Made by a program: the position numbers and the translations under genes. A DNA stretch of 64,000 nt from Pelomyxa schiedti (Eukaryota > Evosea > Pelobiontida > Pelomyxidae), in NCBI GenBank assembly GCA_020536535.1, contig JAHLWZ010000800.1, positions 80,699 through 144,698 of the forward strand, read 5' to 3'. The notes beneath the pieces are model-generated. The model did no database searches. It saw only the letters and a program-made list of their open reading frames with translations, and was not told the DNA's origin. Shown in pieces: positions 11,901 to 21,403 of the stretch (its first letter is position 1; each line of letters begins with the position of its first letter).

Positions 11901-12325
11901 TGTACCAGGGATGCCCGGACCTCACCAGTTGATCAATGGACTGGCCTGGCAGAAATCCTACCAAGAAAGGCTACTGGCACATTCGCTTGTATGCCACCTT
12001 TTTCTCCTTCACCCTTTTAACAGCTTCTCAGGGGACTGAGGCCGAACTTCCACTCTCAGCTGCCGCAAGAAATATCAAGAACCTAGTTCTCTCCTGCATC
12101 CCACAAGCACCAGTATTCCTACGGTACAGTTCATCAGACTATGATACCACAACTACAACTGCATCAACTTCCACTTCCACTTCAACTACAGCTACCACTT
12201 CTGATGAAGATAGCACAACAATTCAAGAACAAGAGCCCCAGCCCAGCAAACCAGAAGCTGAAGAAACGAACCAGCCGCAATTAGGAGAAACTCCACCCGC
12301 CGATCACTCACCCGAGGAACCTTGA
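8980..12325 (+). CDS. Asteroid/XPG-family (PIN-like) nuclease homologue
   Basis: Member of the Asteroid (ASTE1) branch of the FEN1/XPG structure-specific nucleases. The start ATG 8980 gives MGIFSLA, close to the family MG-I/V start; a short intron leads to VVIDGDSLVYWVF. Further catalytic-type acidic motifs are all present: HVIFDGPVVSYEK, YVALSEGDRDVAQYCFS, and YGVISQDSDYLVYKIPNYIP after splicing out GTACTT...TTCCAG at about 9811-9853. LLGNDYFDRIAYALPFGFS follows. After a Ser/Thr/Lys-rich linker (10500-10770) comes the Asteroid-specific RPIRKRLYGVLLPPTG...PVVEWSQ segment. Distal exons continue to about 12040 and end in a Thr/Ser-rich tail and TGA at 12325. The retained acidic residues argue for activity. 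Exons near 10200-10400 and 11360-11560 are less certain. It follows the protease gene by 190 bp. Confidence 0.85.
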
Positions 12326-12471
12326 GGCGAAACTTCCTCAGGGTTTGACACCACTTCCCTGCGTGGTCGGATTTGCGTCTGATCCGGGGTTTTGGTTCTT
12401 TCAATCAGACACTCACCCCCAGTTGCTAATTATCGGTACATTTTTTTTCATTTTTTTAATTAAAAACTGGA

Positions 12472-15191
12472 ATGGCAGATCCCGGGTTTCGACGTAGCAG
12501 CGGGCGAGGGGCAAGTAGTGAGTGGTCTTCGACATCTACGTCCGCGTCTGCATCGTCGTCGTCGTCATCATCTTCATCTTTGTCATCTTCGCATGACGAC
12601 GTAATCGCTTTGTCGCGGTAACCTTTGCCGCTCGCACTCGCCAACTTGTGCCACCTTTCTTACGTTCTTTAGAGAAGACGCTGCTTTCATCATCGGAACC
12701 AGTGCTACGTGTAAGTTGAAAATAGAGCGCGTGTCCGGTGCCACTCTTATTCTCGACAATTCTCGCGACAACCCCAGACTTACCATCAAGTACTGCATCT
12801 ACTTCTACCTCAAATACCTACACTTTTTTTGTCTCATTCGGCATGACTTCAACGTTAACAGCATAAATAATAATAAGCAAATCATCATCAACACCATTAA
12901 CTGTGTGTACGTCGTCATCTTCTTTTCTTCGTTTTCTTCCAAGCATTGTCCTTATTAACCAATCACTTCTTCATCACGGCAGTGTCATTTTTACCCTCAC
13001 AAATATGTATCATCATCAACTTTGCCCTAACCTCTTCACCCTCGTACCCCAACATCCATCAGAGGAGATCGTATAGCCCGCCGACGTGCTAGGAAATACG
13101 TTGACCTAATTTGTCAGCAGCGAGTTGGTCTTGTTCACGTTGATCCAGAGAACAACCACGATGACGACCTTACACTTCTTGAGGTACCTTTGGATTGTGT
13201 TGGTTATGTAACAGGTAACGAGTGACATCTCACTACCGAAAATTAATTTAATTAATTTACTTGGCCTTAGGAACCAAAGGGGCAACAATGAGAAAAATAG
13301 AGGAGGAATGGGATATTCTGTTATTTTTCATCACACATCATACCCTCACCAAAGGAAGCAAGGTTGAAACTCTTGCCATTTTTGGTGATCGGCGTGGGAG
13401 GTACACTTCTGTTTCTGTTGTGATAGATTGAATAACAACAATGCAGGAGAGGTGCCGAGTTGAAACTCATGTCAGCAATAGAACAGAAACGGCCGGGACA
13501 CTATACCCATAATGCAAAGGATACCACTTGTGATGATGAATGGGGAACAGAAACTCTGCTGATTCCAGCTACAGCCCTGTCCTACATCCTGGGAAAACGT
13601 GGTTCCACAAAGTGCTGTTCATATTGCATCCCTCTCTTGTTAATTTTCTTTTCTAGGAGGAAGATTGCGCATGCATCGGGTAGCATTATTGAATATGTTG
13701 GCAGTGTGGCTTACCTCTCTGGGTACCGTGCTGAAAGACAGCGTGCACGGGAGTATCTATTGTTGTTGATGGAGCAGCGCCTTGGTCCAGTTCATGTTGA
13801 GACACACAGCACAAGACGTGACTGCACCTATGTGGACATACCGACTGAGTGTGTTGGGTATGTCACAGGTTTGAAGGTTAGTTTCATAATCTGAGTGTTG
13901 TCGTTAACAAAGTGCAGGGTCGTTCTCTCAGGTCAATAGAAGAAAGTACTGACACCTTCTGCTTCATTGATGGTGGCAAGTCAGGCGTACACAGTGATAC
14001 AGAAAGGTTACTTATATTCGGCTTTGTGGAGCGGGGGAGAATGCGTGCTCAAGAAATGGTGATGGAGCTGATTAAACAGAAGCTTACCAATGTACTTTAG
14101 AGTGTCAAAATTGTTTCTTATATAAAATACAGGACAGAGAGGCACGAGGTCAATCCTTGTCTGGCTCGTCTGGAGGTCTCTTACCGGCACCAGTGAACAC
14201 CTCCTATGCAGAAAAACGTATGAGTCCGCTTTCAACTGCACCTCCTCCGTCCAAGTATGCTCGAGTGGATTCACATGAACGGGATGAATACGATCACTCT
14301 TTCTATGGGGCAGACAGCCGAGACCCAAGATTTATCAGGGACAGAGATGTCAGGGACAGCAGAGAGATCAGGGAGAGAGACAGAGATAGAGACAGGTACC
14401 GAGACCGAGACAGAGAGAGGGACAGAGATGTAAGGGATGCCAGAGATATCAGGGAAAGAGACAGAGAAAGAGAGAGGGAAGTTGATGTGAGGAGTACTTA
14501 TGACCCGATTCGGGAGAGAGAATACCGAGAAAGGGAGTACCGAGAGCGTGAGAGAGAAAGAGTTGATCTAGAGCGATTAAGGGAGAGGGAGCATGATAGA
14601 GACAGAGATTTGAGGGTTAGGGAACGAGACTTCAGAGAAAGGGAACGTGAGAGGGAGAGAGACATTGGAAGGGAAAGAGATCGATTATACGAGAGAGGTA
14701 CAGAGAGGGAACGAGAGGAACTGATTGAAGAAAGAAGCAGGGGTTGGGACAGGGAGAGAGACCAAGAGCGAGTAAGAGGCAGACCTGATCTTGAGCTTGA
14801 CCGTGACAATGATCGAGACCGCGACCGTGATCGCGACCGGGAGAATGAGAGACCAGCGGTGATGCCCAGATCCAGGATAGTGGATGTTATGGAGGCTGCA
14901 AGAGAAACTGAGAGGGATAGGCTTGAGAGAGACCGCACTAGCTACAGAGGCGACAGAACCAGCAAAGAGACTGATAAGGATGAAGAGAGGGACTCCTACA
15001 AAACTAACAAGGATGAGGAAGCTGATGCGGAGCACTCGAAAGAACGCAGCACCAGCAATTCTTCACACACCAAAGTCAAGGACGAAAGTGTCTACACACC
15101 CCCTGAGGATGTATCTCTAGTGAACAACTACACAACAGAGGACACACCACACCCAGCCACAGCCCCACCTCGCCCCAACGATCAGCCTTAA
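12472..15191 (+). CDS. Multi-KH RNA-binding protein with Arg/Asp/Glu-rich tail
   Basis: RNA-binding protein, probably nuclear. The first exon encodes a Ser-rich start (MADPGFRRSSGRGASSEWSS). KH-type segments follow: EDAAFIIGTSATCKLKIERV with SGATLILD; RIARRRARKYVDLICQQ then LEVPLDCVGYVTG with KGATMRKIEEEWDILLFF; LLIPATALSYILGKRGST with RKIAHASGSIIEYVG; and VDIPTECVGYVTG with GRSLRSIEESTDTFCFIDGG. GxxG loops (YVTGTKGA, ILGKRGST, VTGGRSL) are visible, suggesting about four KH domains. From about 14330 to 14990 the protein is almost pure R/D/E dipeptides, as in RD/RE splicing factors, and ends in a polar Thr/Pro tail with TAA at 15191. Introns are short. Similar layered KH repeats occur in other protists; the exact orthologue is not recognised. 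Confidence 0.85.
14330..14990 (+). repeat. RD/RE-rich low-complexity coding stretch
   Basis: Within the KH-protein gene, GAGAGA/GACAGA-type codons encode about 200 residues dominated by Arg alternating with Asp or Glu. The opposite strand therefore shows long Ser/Leu-rich shadow frames. The composition is typical of charged tails of spliceosome-associated proteins and prone to slippage. Confidence 0.9.
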
Positions 15192-17269
15192 CATCGTGCT
15201 CAAAAACTGCCCAGCGCTTCCGTCTTCAGAGAAAATGGAAGAATAAGGCGTTGTTTTTATGGTCTTTACCTCTCGTTAGAGTTTTCCAAGCAACCAGGAG
15301 GTGATGGTGTTTAGTCGGTCCGTGCACAGGTGATACAACATCATCTCCGCAGATGCGCACCAACCCACAATTCATTCGCCCTCCCAGCCACCATAAAATT
15401 CCTGCGTCGCCGAGAAGTCCGTGCTACACCCAGTGCAATACAATAGAACCAATTCCCTGCACCACACTACACCACCGCGACAACGGTACCCCACAACCGC
15501 ACCGTTAAAAAGGAAGATAAAAAGAGAAAAAGCGATGAATTCGTTCCGTAAATTGCGTACGATACCCCATCCGGTGGCTGGGGGTTCTTGGTTGCTGAGT
15601 TGGAGGAAGTGGTTGTGGCCGATTTGAGAGTGTGAAATGGGGCCATGTTTACTGGCCGATTTGAGAGGAGCCATGTTTACTGGCTTTTGGGGAGGAGAAA
15701 AAGTGTACTGATATACCTTGGACACCTTCTTGCAGAGAGTATTTGGGGGGTAAGTATGACACTCGTAGCGCACTGTAGCCATCCATTAGTAGCCGATCTT
15801 GCTTGCTGCCATTGTGTGCATTCCATTTTCTGGTATTGGCTTCAGAACAATGAAAATAATGGAATTGGGGCACAAACCTGGCCTCGGCTCTCCCTTCTCT
15901 CGTACTAGTACGAAACGAACTTCATGATGCACTGTAAGTGACCCCTCTGTAATATGATAAGAATTAATAAAAGTTACTGGCGTGGGGAGTCGTTTAAATA
16001 ATGGACGTAGCGTGTTTAACGAGTTATTGCAGTGCGCAATTTATATTTTAAAGAGCAGATAAACGCGTTATACCTTCTTGAGTTGCACGTAGGTGGTGTT
16101 GCGGCTGCGGTTTCAAGTACGATTTGTTGTTGACACTTGCGATAGTACAGTTGGTGCTCGGGAGTATTTATTTACGTTTTCTGCCGTAGAATGGTTTGCT
16201 TGTATTTAATGGCGTTTGCCTTTCAGAAAGTGACACATTAGCAATTGAACTTAGAAATAGGATAGCCTTTTGGATAGCAGAAATCACAGGACTCGACTGA
16301 GATGCAGGCTGCACCGTCACACGGACAACACTGCGCCTTGTGGGCACTGCCCCCCACATTGGGTGGTTGATCCCCAAGGGTCCCATCACATACTCCTGAG
16401 ATCTGTACCTGACGAATCTGCAATCATTTTTCGGTGCGGGGCAGAATTGGAGGCGGAGACGCAAAAGGGCCGCGGCTGCCACGTGTGCTTCGATCTCGTG
16501 TTGGCGTGCAGGGGATTGACGCACTGGAATTGGGGCTGTTTGGATGTCCACAACCGCGCGCAGGCAAATTGGTGCGCAATGTACGCAATGTGTCACAATT
16601 ATTTCAATTTCCTCGGCTGGATCTTGTGGCACGCCATGCATGCGGGTGGGTGTGTGGGAGTGAGTGAGTGGGGGAGAACGTAAGATCCCCACAACGACAT
16701 AAAGCAAACAGAACAGCGGAGCATCACTATGTCAAGCCTCGTGTTGGGAGTGTTTGTTGAACTCTTGATTGGGAGCGTTACTGTTGTCTTGGAAGACACT
16801 GGTTTGTGCATTTGGTGGTAGGCCGTTGGTGGCGCGTTTTTCACAATTTCTTCAGATTTCCATCCTACAAGTGTCAGTTGACTACCAGGGTATCTTCCAC
16901 CAAAAGGGCATCTGCACTCACAGACTGCGGTACACTAACAGGCAGTTGGGGCATCAAAACAACCGAAGCTTCGAAGCCATCAAATTATTGTTCCAATAAC
17001 AACAACAAGACCTTTCTCCTTCTCTACCTTGTGCTACCATTTCCCCAAGGAATACTTGTGGGCACTCAATTATGCTCCCACTCCCTTCCACTCTCGTGTT
17101 GATGCCTGGTTCCACCAAGTACATCGAGTGAACCATCAGCGAGGAGTGTACACTCTTGCTCGGGTGTCAATGGAAGTCATTGGTACGCGGGAGAGGGCTG
17201 CTTCACGTTTGTCCATTTCACTTACTCAAAAAACAACCTTCCAAAGGTAATGCATTCTCATCTGAGGGG
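15192..17269. other. 2-kb interval without a convincing gene
   Basis: Only weak candidates are seen. On the minus strand 15372-15782 a frame starting MAPLKSASKHGPIS has one hydrophobic segment (EFIAFSLFIFLFNG) and could be a small membrane protein. It overlaps a local direct duplication: GGCCGATTTGAGAG at 15617 and 15654, and GCCATGTTTACTGGC at 15642 and 15670. On the minus strand 16168-16707 a 179-codon frame has no recognisable motif. On the plus strand 17029-17250 a frame containing YHFPKEYLWALNYAPTPFHS and VDAWFHQVHRVNHQRGVYTL looks protein-like, stops just before the transposon at 17270, and may be a gene remnant. About 15900-16150 is AT-richer with nothing recognised. No tRNA or rRNA was found. 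Confidence 0.45.
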
Positions 17270-17306
17270 GGCATATCTGGATCAATGGGCGGTGATTTTT
17301 TTTCCC
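17270..17306 (+). repeat. Left terminal inverted repeat of the 1.8-kb element
   Basis: It starts GGCATATCTGGATCA and runs into TGGGCGGTGATTTTTTTTCC. It pairs with the inverted copy at 19027-19063 with two or three differences. Confidence 0.85.
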
Positions 17307-17533
17307 GATCAAGTTCCTGTAAACGGCTCTGCCCCGTTTTTTTGGGCGGTGATCCAGTCAAAAAGCTGTGAAAAATCACTGCCCAGGGCGGTGATAAGTG
17401 GTTTGCACCTAGCTGTTATTCCTCACTGCAAAAGGCCTGGTCTTGCTTATTTGTCCCTGTGTTACTGGGTATAATAGTGAAGATCTTGTTCTTGTACTAA
17501 AGACAAGAAAAAAAAATTGGTTGTTGCATAGTG

Positions 17534-18792
17534 ATGGGACACAATAAACCAACGAGAGCAACAACTGAGGTAGACACAGGAACGTCGTTATTGGTGCCTC
17601 CAAGTGTGGTGACAAGTGCGTTGTTGGGTGGGACACTGGGGGAGGTGACGACAGCAGCAACAGGGGGAACAATGGTGGTGACAACAGGGGCAACAAATGT
17701 GGTGAGTGCTTTCAGTGGGGCAGGGAACGGCATGGTGGTGGTGCAGCAGTGAAATGTGTGGTGGCTGCCATGGGGGGAGCTACAACATTGGTGACAAGTG
17801 TGGCAACGGGTGTGGCGACGACTGCGGCGATGGGTGCGGCAACGACTGTGGCGATGGGTGCGGCGATGACTGTGGCGACGGGTGTGGGGATGAGTGCAGC
17901 AACGACTGCAGTGATGGGTGTGGCAACAAGTGCCAGGATGGGTGTGACTGGTGGGATGAGTGCAACAAAGGGTACTTCAACTGGATTGCTACCAACAGGT
18001 GCCACACACACTACTACAGTGTTGTCCCCTTTAGCTAACAAACAATCAGCAGCACCTGCTTCCTCTCAACCAAAAAGAAAAATACCCCCAAAATCAACAA
18101 AAAAACCTTCAAAATATAAAACTAAAAAACCCAAATCTTCACAAACCAAAAAACCCAAATCTTCAAAATCAATTCAGCCACCAGAACCTAAAAAACCTAA
18201 ACATTCACATGCTCTTCGTGTACCACATAGACATGCACCCTCAACCTCACTTCAACATTTTGGATCACCAAGGGATTACCCTGTTTCCAGCTTGGATGAT
18301 GAAGCCTTTTCATCAGAAGATGATGGTAATGCAGCCTTGATTTTATAATAATATTGTATAGATGTCATAAATGTTGATAGTGACAACTCTGGTGATAGAA
18401 ACTCATCAAGTTCTTCTTTGCTGATGAATCTCTTGTCATCATGTCACGCATGGCTGAAGTCTCAAGGTTATAAAGCAATTGCCACTGCCTTGAAGACTTC
18501 CATCAACACATGTGCATCTCACTGGCCAAAGAAAACTTTTCAGGCAAACATAGCCAAGGAAGTGATGGTTTCAGAGTGTTTGTATCACCTTTGGGATGCT
18601 CTCTCAACAAAGGTCAAAACTGAGTTAGATCAGGAAGTGGATGTGTTGTGGTGGCCACATGTCACACAGACCTGGACAATCAGGAGTATCCTTGATGATC
18701 TTGTGTCTGTTTTGCATTTTGCATATGAGTGGCTGCACTGTGAAAGGCTCTCTTCATCAGACACACACAACACTTGGGAGTGCTTATTGTGA
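17534..18792 (+). CDS. Gene carried by the 1.8-kb element, function unknown
   Basis: Low-complexity Thr/Val/Gly/Ala-rich N-terminal half encoded by a minisatellite, then a Lys/Pro/Ser-rich segment ([20 protein letters not shown]) likely to be nuclear-targeted or nucleic-acid binding. An acidic patch ([13 protein letters not shown]) is joined across the intron 18327-18360 to [18 protein letters not shown] globular C-terminal domain follows ([60 protein letters not shown]) with stop TGA at 18792. A further splice near 17700-17750 is needed to link the first frame (17534-17752) to the second, and its edges are unclear. No homology is recognised. It lies wholly between the terminal repeats, so it is cargo or an unusual transposition gene. 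Confidence 0.5.
17790..17960 (+). repeat. 12-bp-type minisatellite (TGTGGCGATGGG-like)
   Basis: About a dozen degenerate copies of a 12-nt unit such as TGTGGCGATGGG, TGCGGCAACGAC and TGTGGCGACGGG lie in the element gene. Because the unit is a multiple of 3, all frames stay open and give Val/Ala/Thr/Met-, Cys/Gly/Asp- or His/Pro/Ser-rich translations. Confidence 0.85.
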
Positions 18793-19026
18793 CAAATAGT
18801 GGCTTTAACTGGCCTGTCAGCACTGTTAAATATTGAGTTAGATTAAGAGCAACATAAAAAAAAGTTTTTTTCTTGTGGTTAACCCTGGGCGGTGATTTTA
18901 CTGACTGGCTTATGTGCTCAACCACCGCCCGGGGCAGTGATCCGATTTGACTGCAAAAAGTGCATCATCACCGCCCAAAATCACCGCCTGGGTGGTGATT
19001 TTGGGCGGTGATGATACACTTTTTGT

Positions 19027-19063
19027 AGGGAAAAAAATCACTGCCCACTGATCCAGATATGCC
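19027..19063 (-). repeat. Right terminal inverted repeat of the 1.8-kb element
   Basis: Inverted partner of 17270-17306. Read on the minus strand it begins GGCATATCTGGATCAGTGGG and continues CAGTGATTTTTTTCCC. Confidence 0.85.
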
Positions 19064-19187
19064 AACCAGTGCTCTACCCAGTTAAAACCTTTAACTTGGT
19101 ACCAAGTTTCCTTAACCTTTAACTGGGTTAACTGTTAACTGGGTTTTTTTAACTTGGTAATGGGGTTTTCTGTGAAAAAAAAATGTG

Positions 19188-21219
19188 TTATTCCTCATTG
19201 TCCAGCTCTTGCGTTGCAGGTGGTGGTGCTTGAGGGAGTGGCTTGTAATTAAAAATTTTCTCAAAGTTGTAGTGTATGAAGACAAGCTTCTCTGTCAGAG
19301 CAGGGTCAAGAGCATTGCGGTAGGAGTTGTGCACATAACCTTCCCAGGAGAAGACCCTCTCACAGTCAGCTTCTGTTGCAGCCACACCACAAAGCAATAT
19401 AGCTAATTCTGAAAGGAATGGAGAAATAGCCAAAGATGCCAGCCAGTAGTTTGAGCAAGTGAGACCAGTCTTTGCACACCCAAGTTGTATTGGATCAGTC
19501 TTGGACACATGCTTGGATAGCTGAGATGTAAGTTCAGCACGAGGTACCTTGCTAGATACTGGTAGCAGACCACGCTTCATCCATTGGGGGTACTTCTCTG
19601 CAACTAATGTGAGCATCTGCATACTTCCCTTGGAAAAGGTCTCTGCCTCAAGATTTTTACCCAATCGGGCTTTGGGCATTAAACAGCGGGTAAAATCAAA
19701 TATCCTTGATGCCTCAAACTTGTGAAGCATCTCTTTCATGACAGCTTGCACAGGCACTGTCGAATCAGGCCACTGCTGACAGATTTTGTTGGAAGTACTG
19801 AGTAATTTCTTATAAGCTATAGCGGCATCAAGGAGATGACCACCATCACGCTGACAGATGTCTACAGCAATCCGAAATGGTTCCAATAATGGCATTGCAA
19901 GGTCAAGGCCAGTGGGCACTTGCTCATTCAGAAGTTTCAAAAAGCGTGAGAGCTCATGTACCCTTCCACAGATAATTGGATTGGCATAGAAGTTCTATGC
20001 CAATCCAATTATCTGTGGAAGGGTATAAGCATCTTCTTTGGTTTTGGTGGTTTGGATGGTTTGGAGAGATCTGAAGGGTCAGAAGGTTCAGGAGGGTATT
20101 GGAGTTGGATATCATTCAGTTGTTTTCGTTTCTGCTTGTGAATCTTAAAATTAGAAGCAATGGCATGACACTGAGTGACAATGGCATTTAAAGGAGGACA
20201 TGCAGCAAGGATTTTTGCTTGGGTGAGTTCCAGGCAATGTGCCATGCAACGCACAGGAATTACTGTGGGATGAGATTCAATGGCTGCTTTTAACCCCTTT
20301 GTTTCAGCATGCTCATTATCACAGGTTGCACCAACAACTGTGGTTGGGGATGCCTCTGGAGTATGTTTTAAAACAAATAATGAAACAGCAATGATACCAA
20401 GCTCAGTAAAACACTCAGAAATCAAATGGGTATAATCCTCAGCATATGTGCTGTTGTTTCCCAGGTTTTTGAGTTTCCAAAGGTAAGATTCCACCTACTG
20501 TGACACAAAACGCAATGAGCTTGTTGCCTGAAATGTCTTTGCCACCATCAAAAGTCACAGCCACAGCTTCATGAGCTGCCACAAACTCAGTGAGGCCTTT
20601 CCGAAGCCAATCATACAGTAGATTAATCCAAGCATGAATCTTTTCGATTTTAACATCCTCCATACATGATATTAGTATTTACTAACCTTTTCAGGTGATG
20701 CCCCATAAATCTTCTCAGGGCTCAGGATACGACGGAAATAAGGGGAAGAGAGCATGGAAAAGGGAAGTCCAAGCATGGCAAATGCTAAAGCTACCTGTGC
20801 TGCATAAGGATGTTGGTGGGAAAAGGGAAAACCAACATCAAGTTGATTTTTGCTAAGTCCGGGTATCCTGTCACCAAGAACTGCTTGGACATACTTGTCG
20901 ATTGTTTGTGTTGCTGTTGGTGTTGGTTGTTGGGACTTTTTGACAAATTTATGTGCTTTTTCCAAGTGGTAACTATTGCCGGTTAGTAAATAATTGACTC
21001 GCGCTCCTTTTCCCTCTTCCTGGGGCCTCCTTTCCCACATATTCACCCCGCCACACTAAAACAGTACCCAAGAGTAGAAGTGCCTGCACTCAAGGCAAAT
21101 GGCTTGTGTTTACACTTTGGGGCAGAGGGGTCAGCTCGATAATTGCACTCCCAACCACCAGGGGTCTGTTGGAAATATTGCTTGACTTCGGACGTTGCAG
21201 CAGGTCCTCGTTTTGACAT
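19188..21219 (-). pseudogene. hAT transposase, interrupted
   Basis: Cut-and-paste transposase. The N-terminal frame from ATG 21219 (MSKRGPAATSEVKQYF...GGWECNYRADP...CKHK) looks like a degenerate BED zinc finger. The central part includes FPFSHQHPYAAQVALAFAML, AVAVTFDGGKDISGNKLIAF and ATCDNEHAETKGLKAA with PVRCMAHCLELT, typical of the RNase-H-like core of DUF659/hAT proteins. The C-terminal frame (19188-19940) carries the dimerisation signature EADCERVFSWEGYVHNSYRN. A perfect inverted duplication at 19960-20024 inserts an in-frame TAA between the central and C-terminal parts, and the joins near 20670 and 21040 need splicing or are breaks. Probably inactive as it stands. The reading is given as observed; no repaired version is implied. 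Confidence 0.75.
19960..20024. repeat. Perfect 30-bp inverted duplication with 5-nt loop
   Basis: The left arm 19960-19989 starts ACCCTTCCACAGATAATTGG and the right arm 19995-20024 is its exact reverse complement, separated by AAGTT. It lies inside the transposase and breaks the frame. It could extrude as a cruciform or fold as an RNA hairpin. Confidence 0.97.
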
Positions 21220-21403
21220 GCTACCAGTACTAACGCAAACACCGAAGAGATTGATTTTTCTCAGAAAATTTTTGCTAAGGGTTTGTTTAACTGGGTTGGG
21301 ATCTTGGTTAACTCTTAACTGGGTTTTAACTTGGTACGGTTAACCGAGGGAGCACTGCTTTTAACAATACTGTTCGGACATACTGTGGGTACATGGTTGT
21401 TGG

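Larger units (their letters stand above)
17270..19063. mobile_element. 1.8-kb DNA element with terminal inverted repeats
   Basis: The left end GGCATATCTGGATCAATGGG reappears inverted at the right end with a few mismatches, extending through a GTGATTTTTTTCCC block of about 36 bp on each side. Inside each end lie several copies of GGGCGGTGAT and its complement (17287, 17344, 17386; 18887 and about 18966-19010), the kind of subterminal array bound by transposases. The interior holds one spliced gene on the plus strand (about 17534-18792). No transposase catalytic motif is recognised, so it may be non-autonomous or of an unfamiliar superfamily. No clear target-site duplication is visible; the right end is only 3 bp from the hAT element. 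Confidence 0.72.
19067..21357. mobile_element. hAT-family DNA transposon
   Basis: It begins CAGTGCTCTACCCAGTTAA and ends TTAACCGAGGGAGCACTG. The outer 8 bp CAGTGCTC are a perfect inverted pair and resemble the short imperfect TIRs of hAT elements. Both subterminal regions are packed with TTAACTGGG and AACTTGGTA motifs in both orientations (19080-19160 and 21290-21350). The interior encodes a hAT transposase on the minus strand. The 8-bp flanks (ATGCCAAC left, CTTTTAAC right) do not match as a target-site duplication, so the insertion is old, rearranged, or an edge is mis-set. Confidence 0.85.

Noticed and set aside
14498-14938. Minus-strand Ser/Leu/Arg-rich frame
   Set aside because: Shadow of the RD/RE-rich tail of the KH protein.
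17790-17960. CRISPR-like or regulatory repeat array
   Set aside because: The unit is 12 bp, contiguous without spacers, inside a coding frame; it is a minisatellite.
19059-21365. 8-bp target-site duplication for the hAT element
   Set aside because: The flanks ATGCCAAC and CTTTTAAC agree only at their last three bases.
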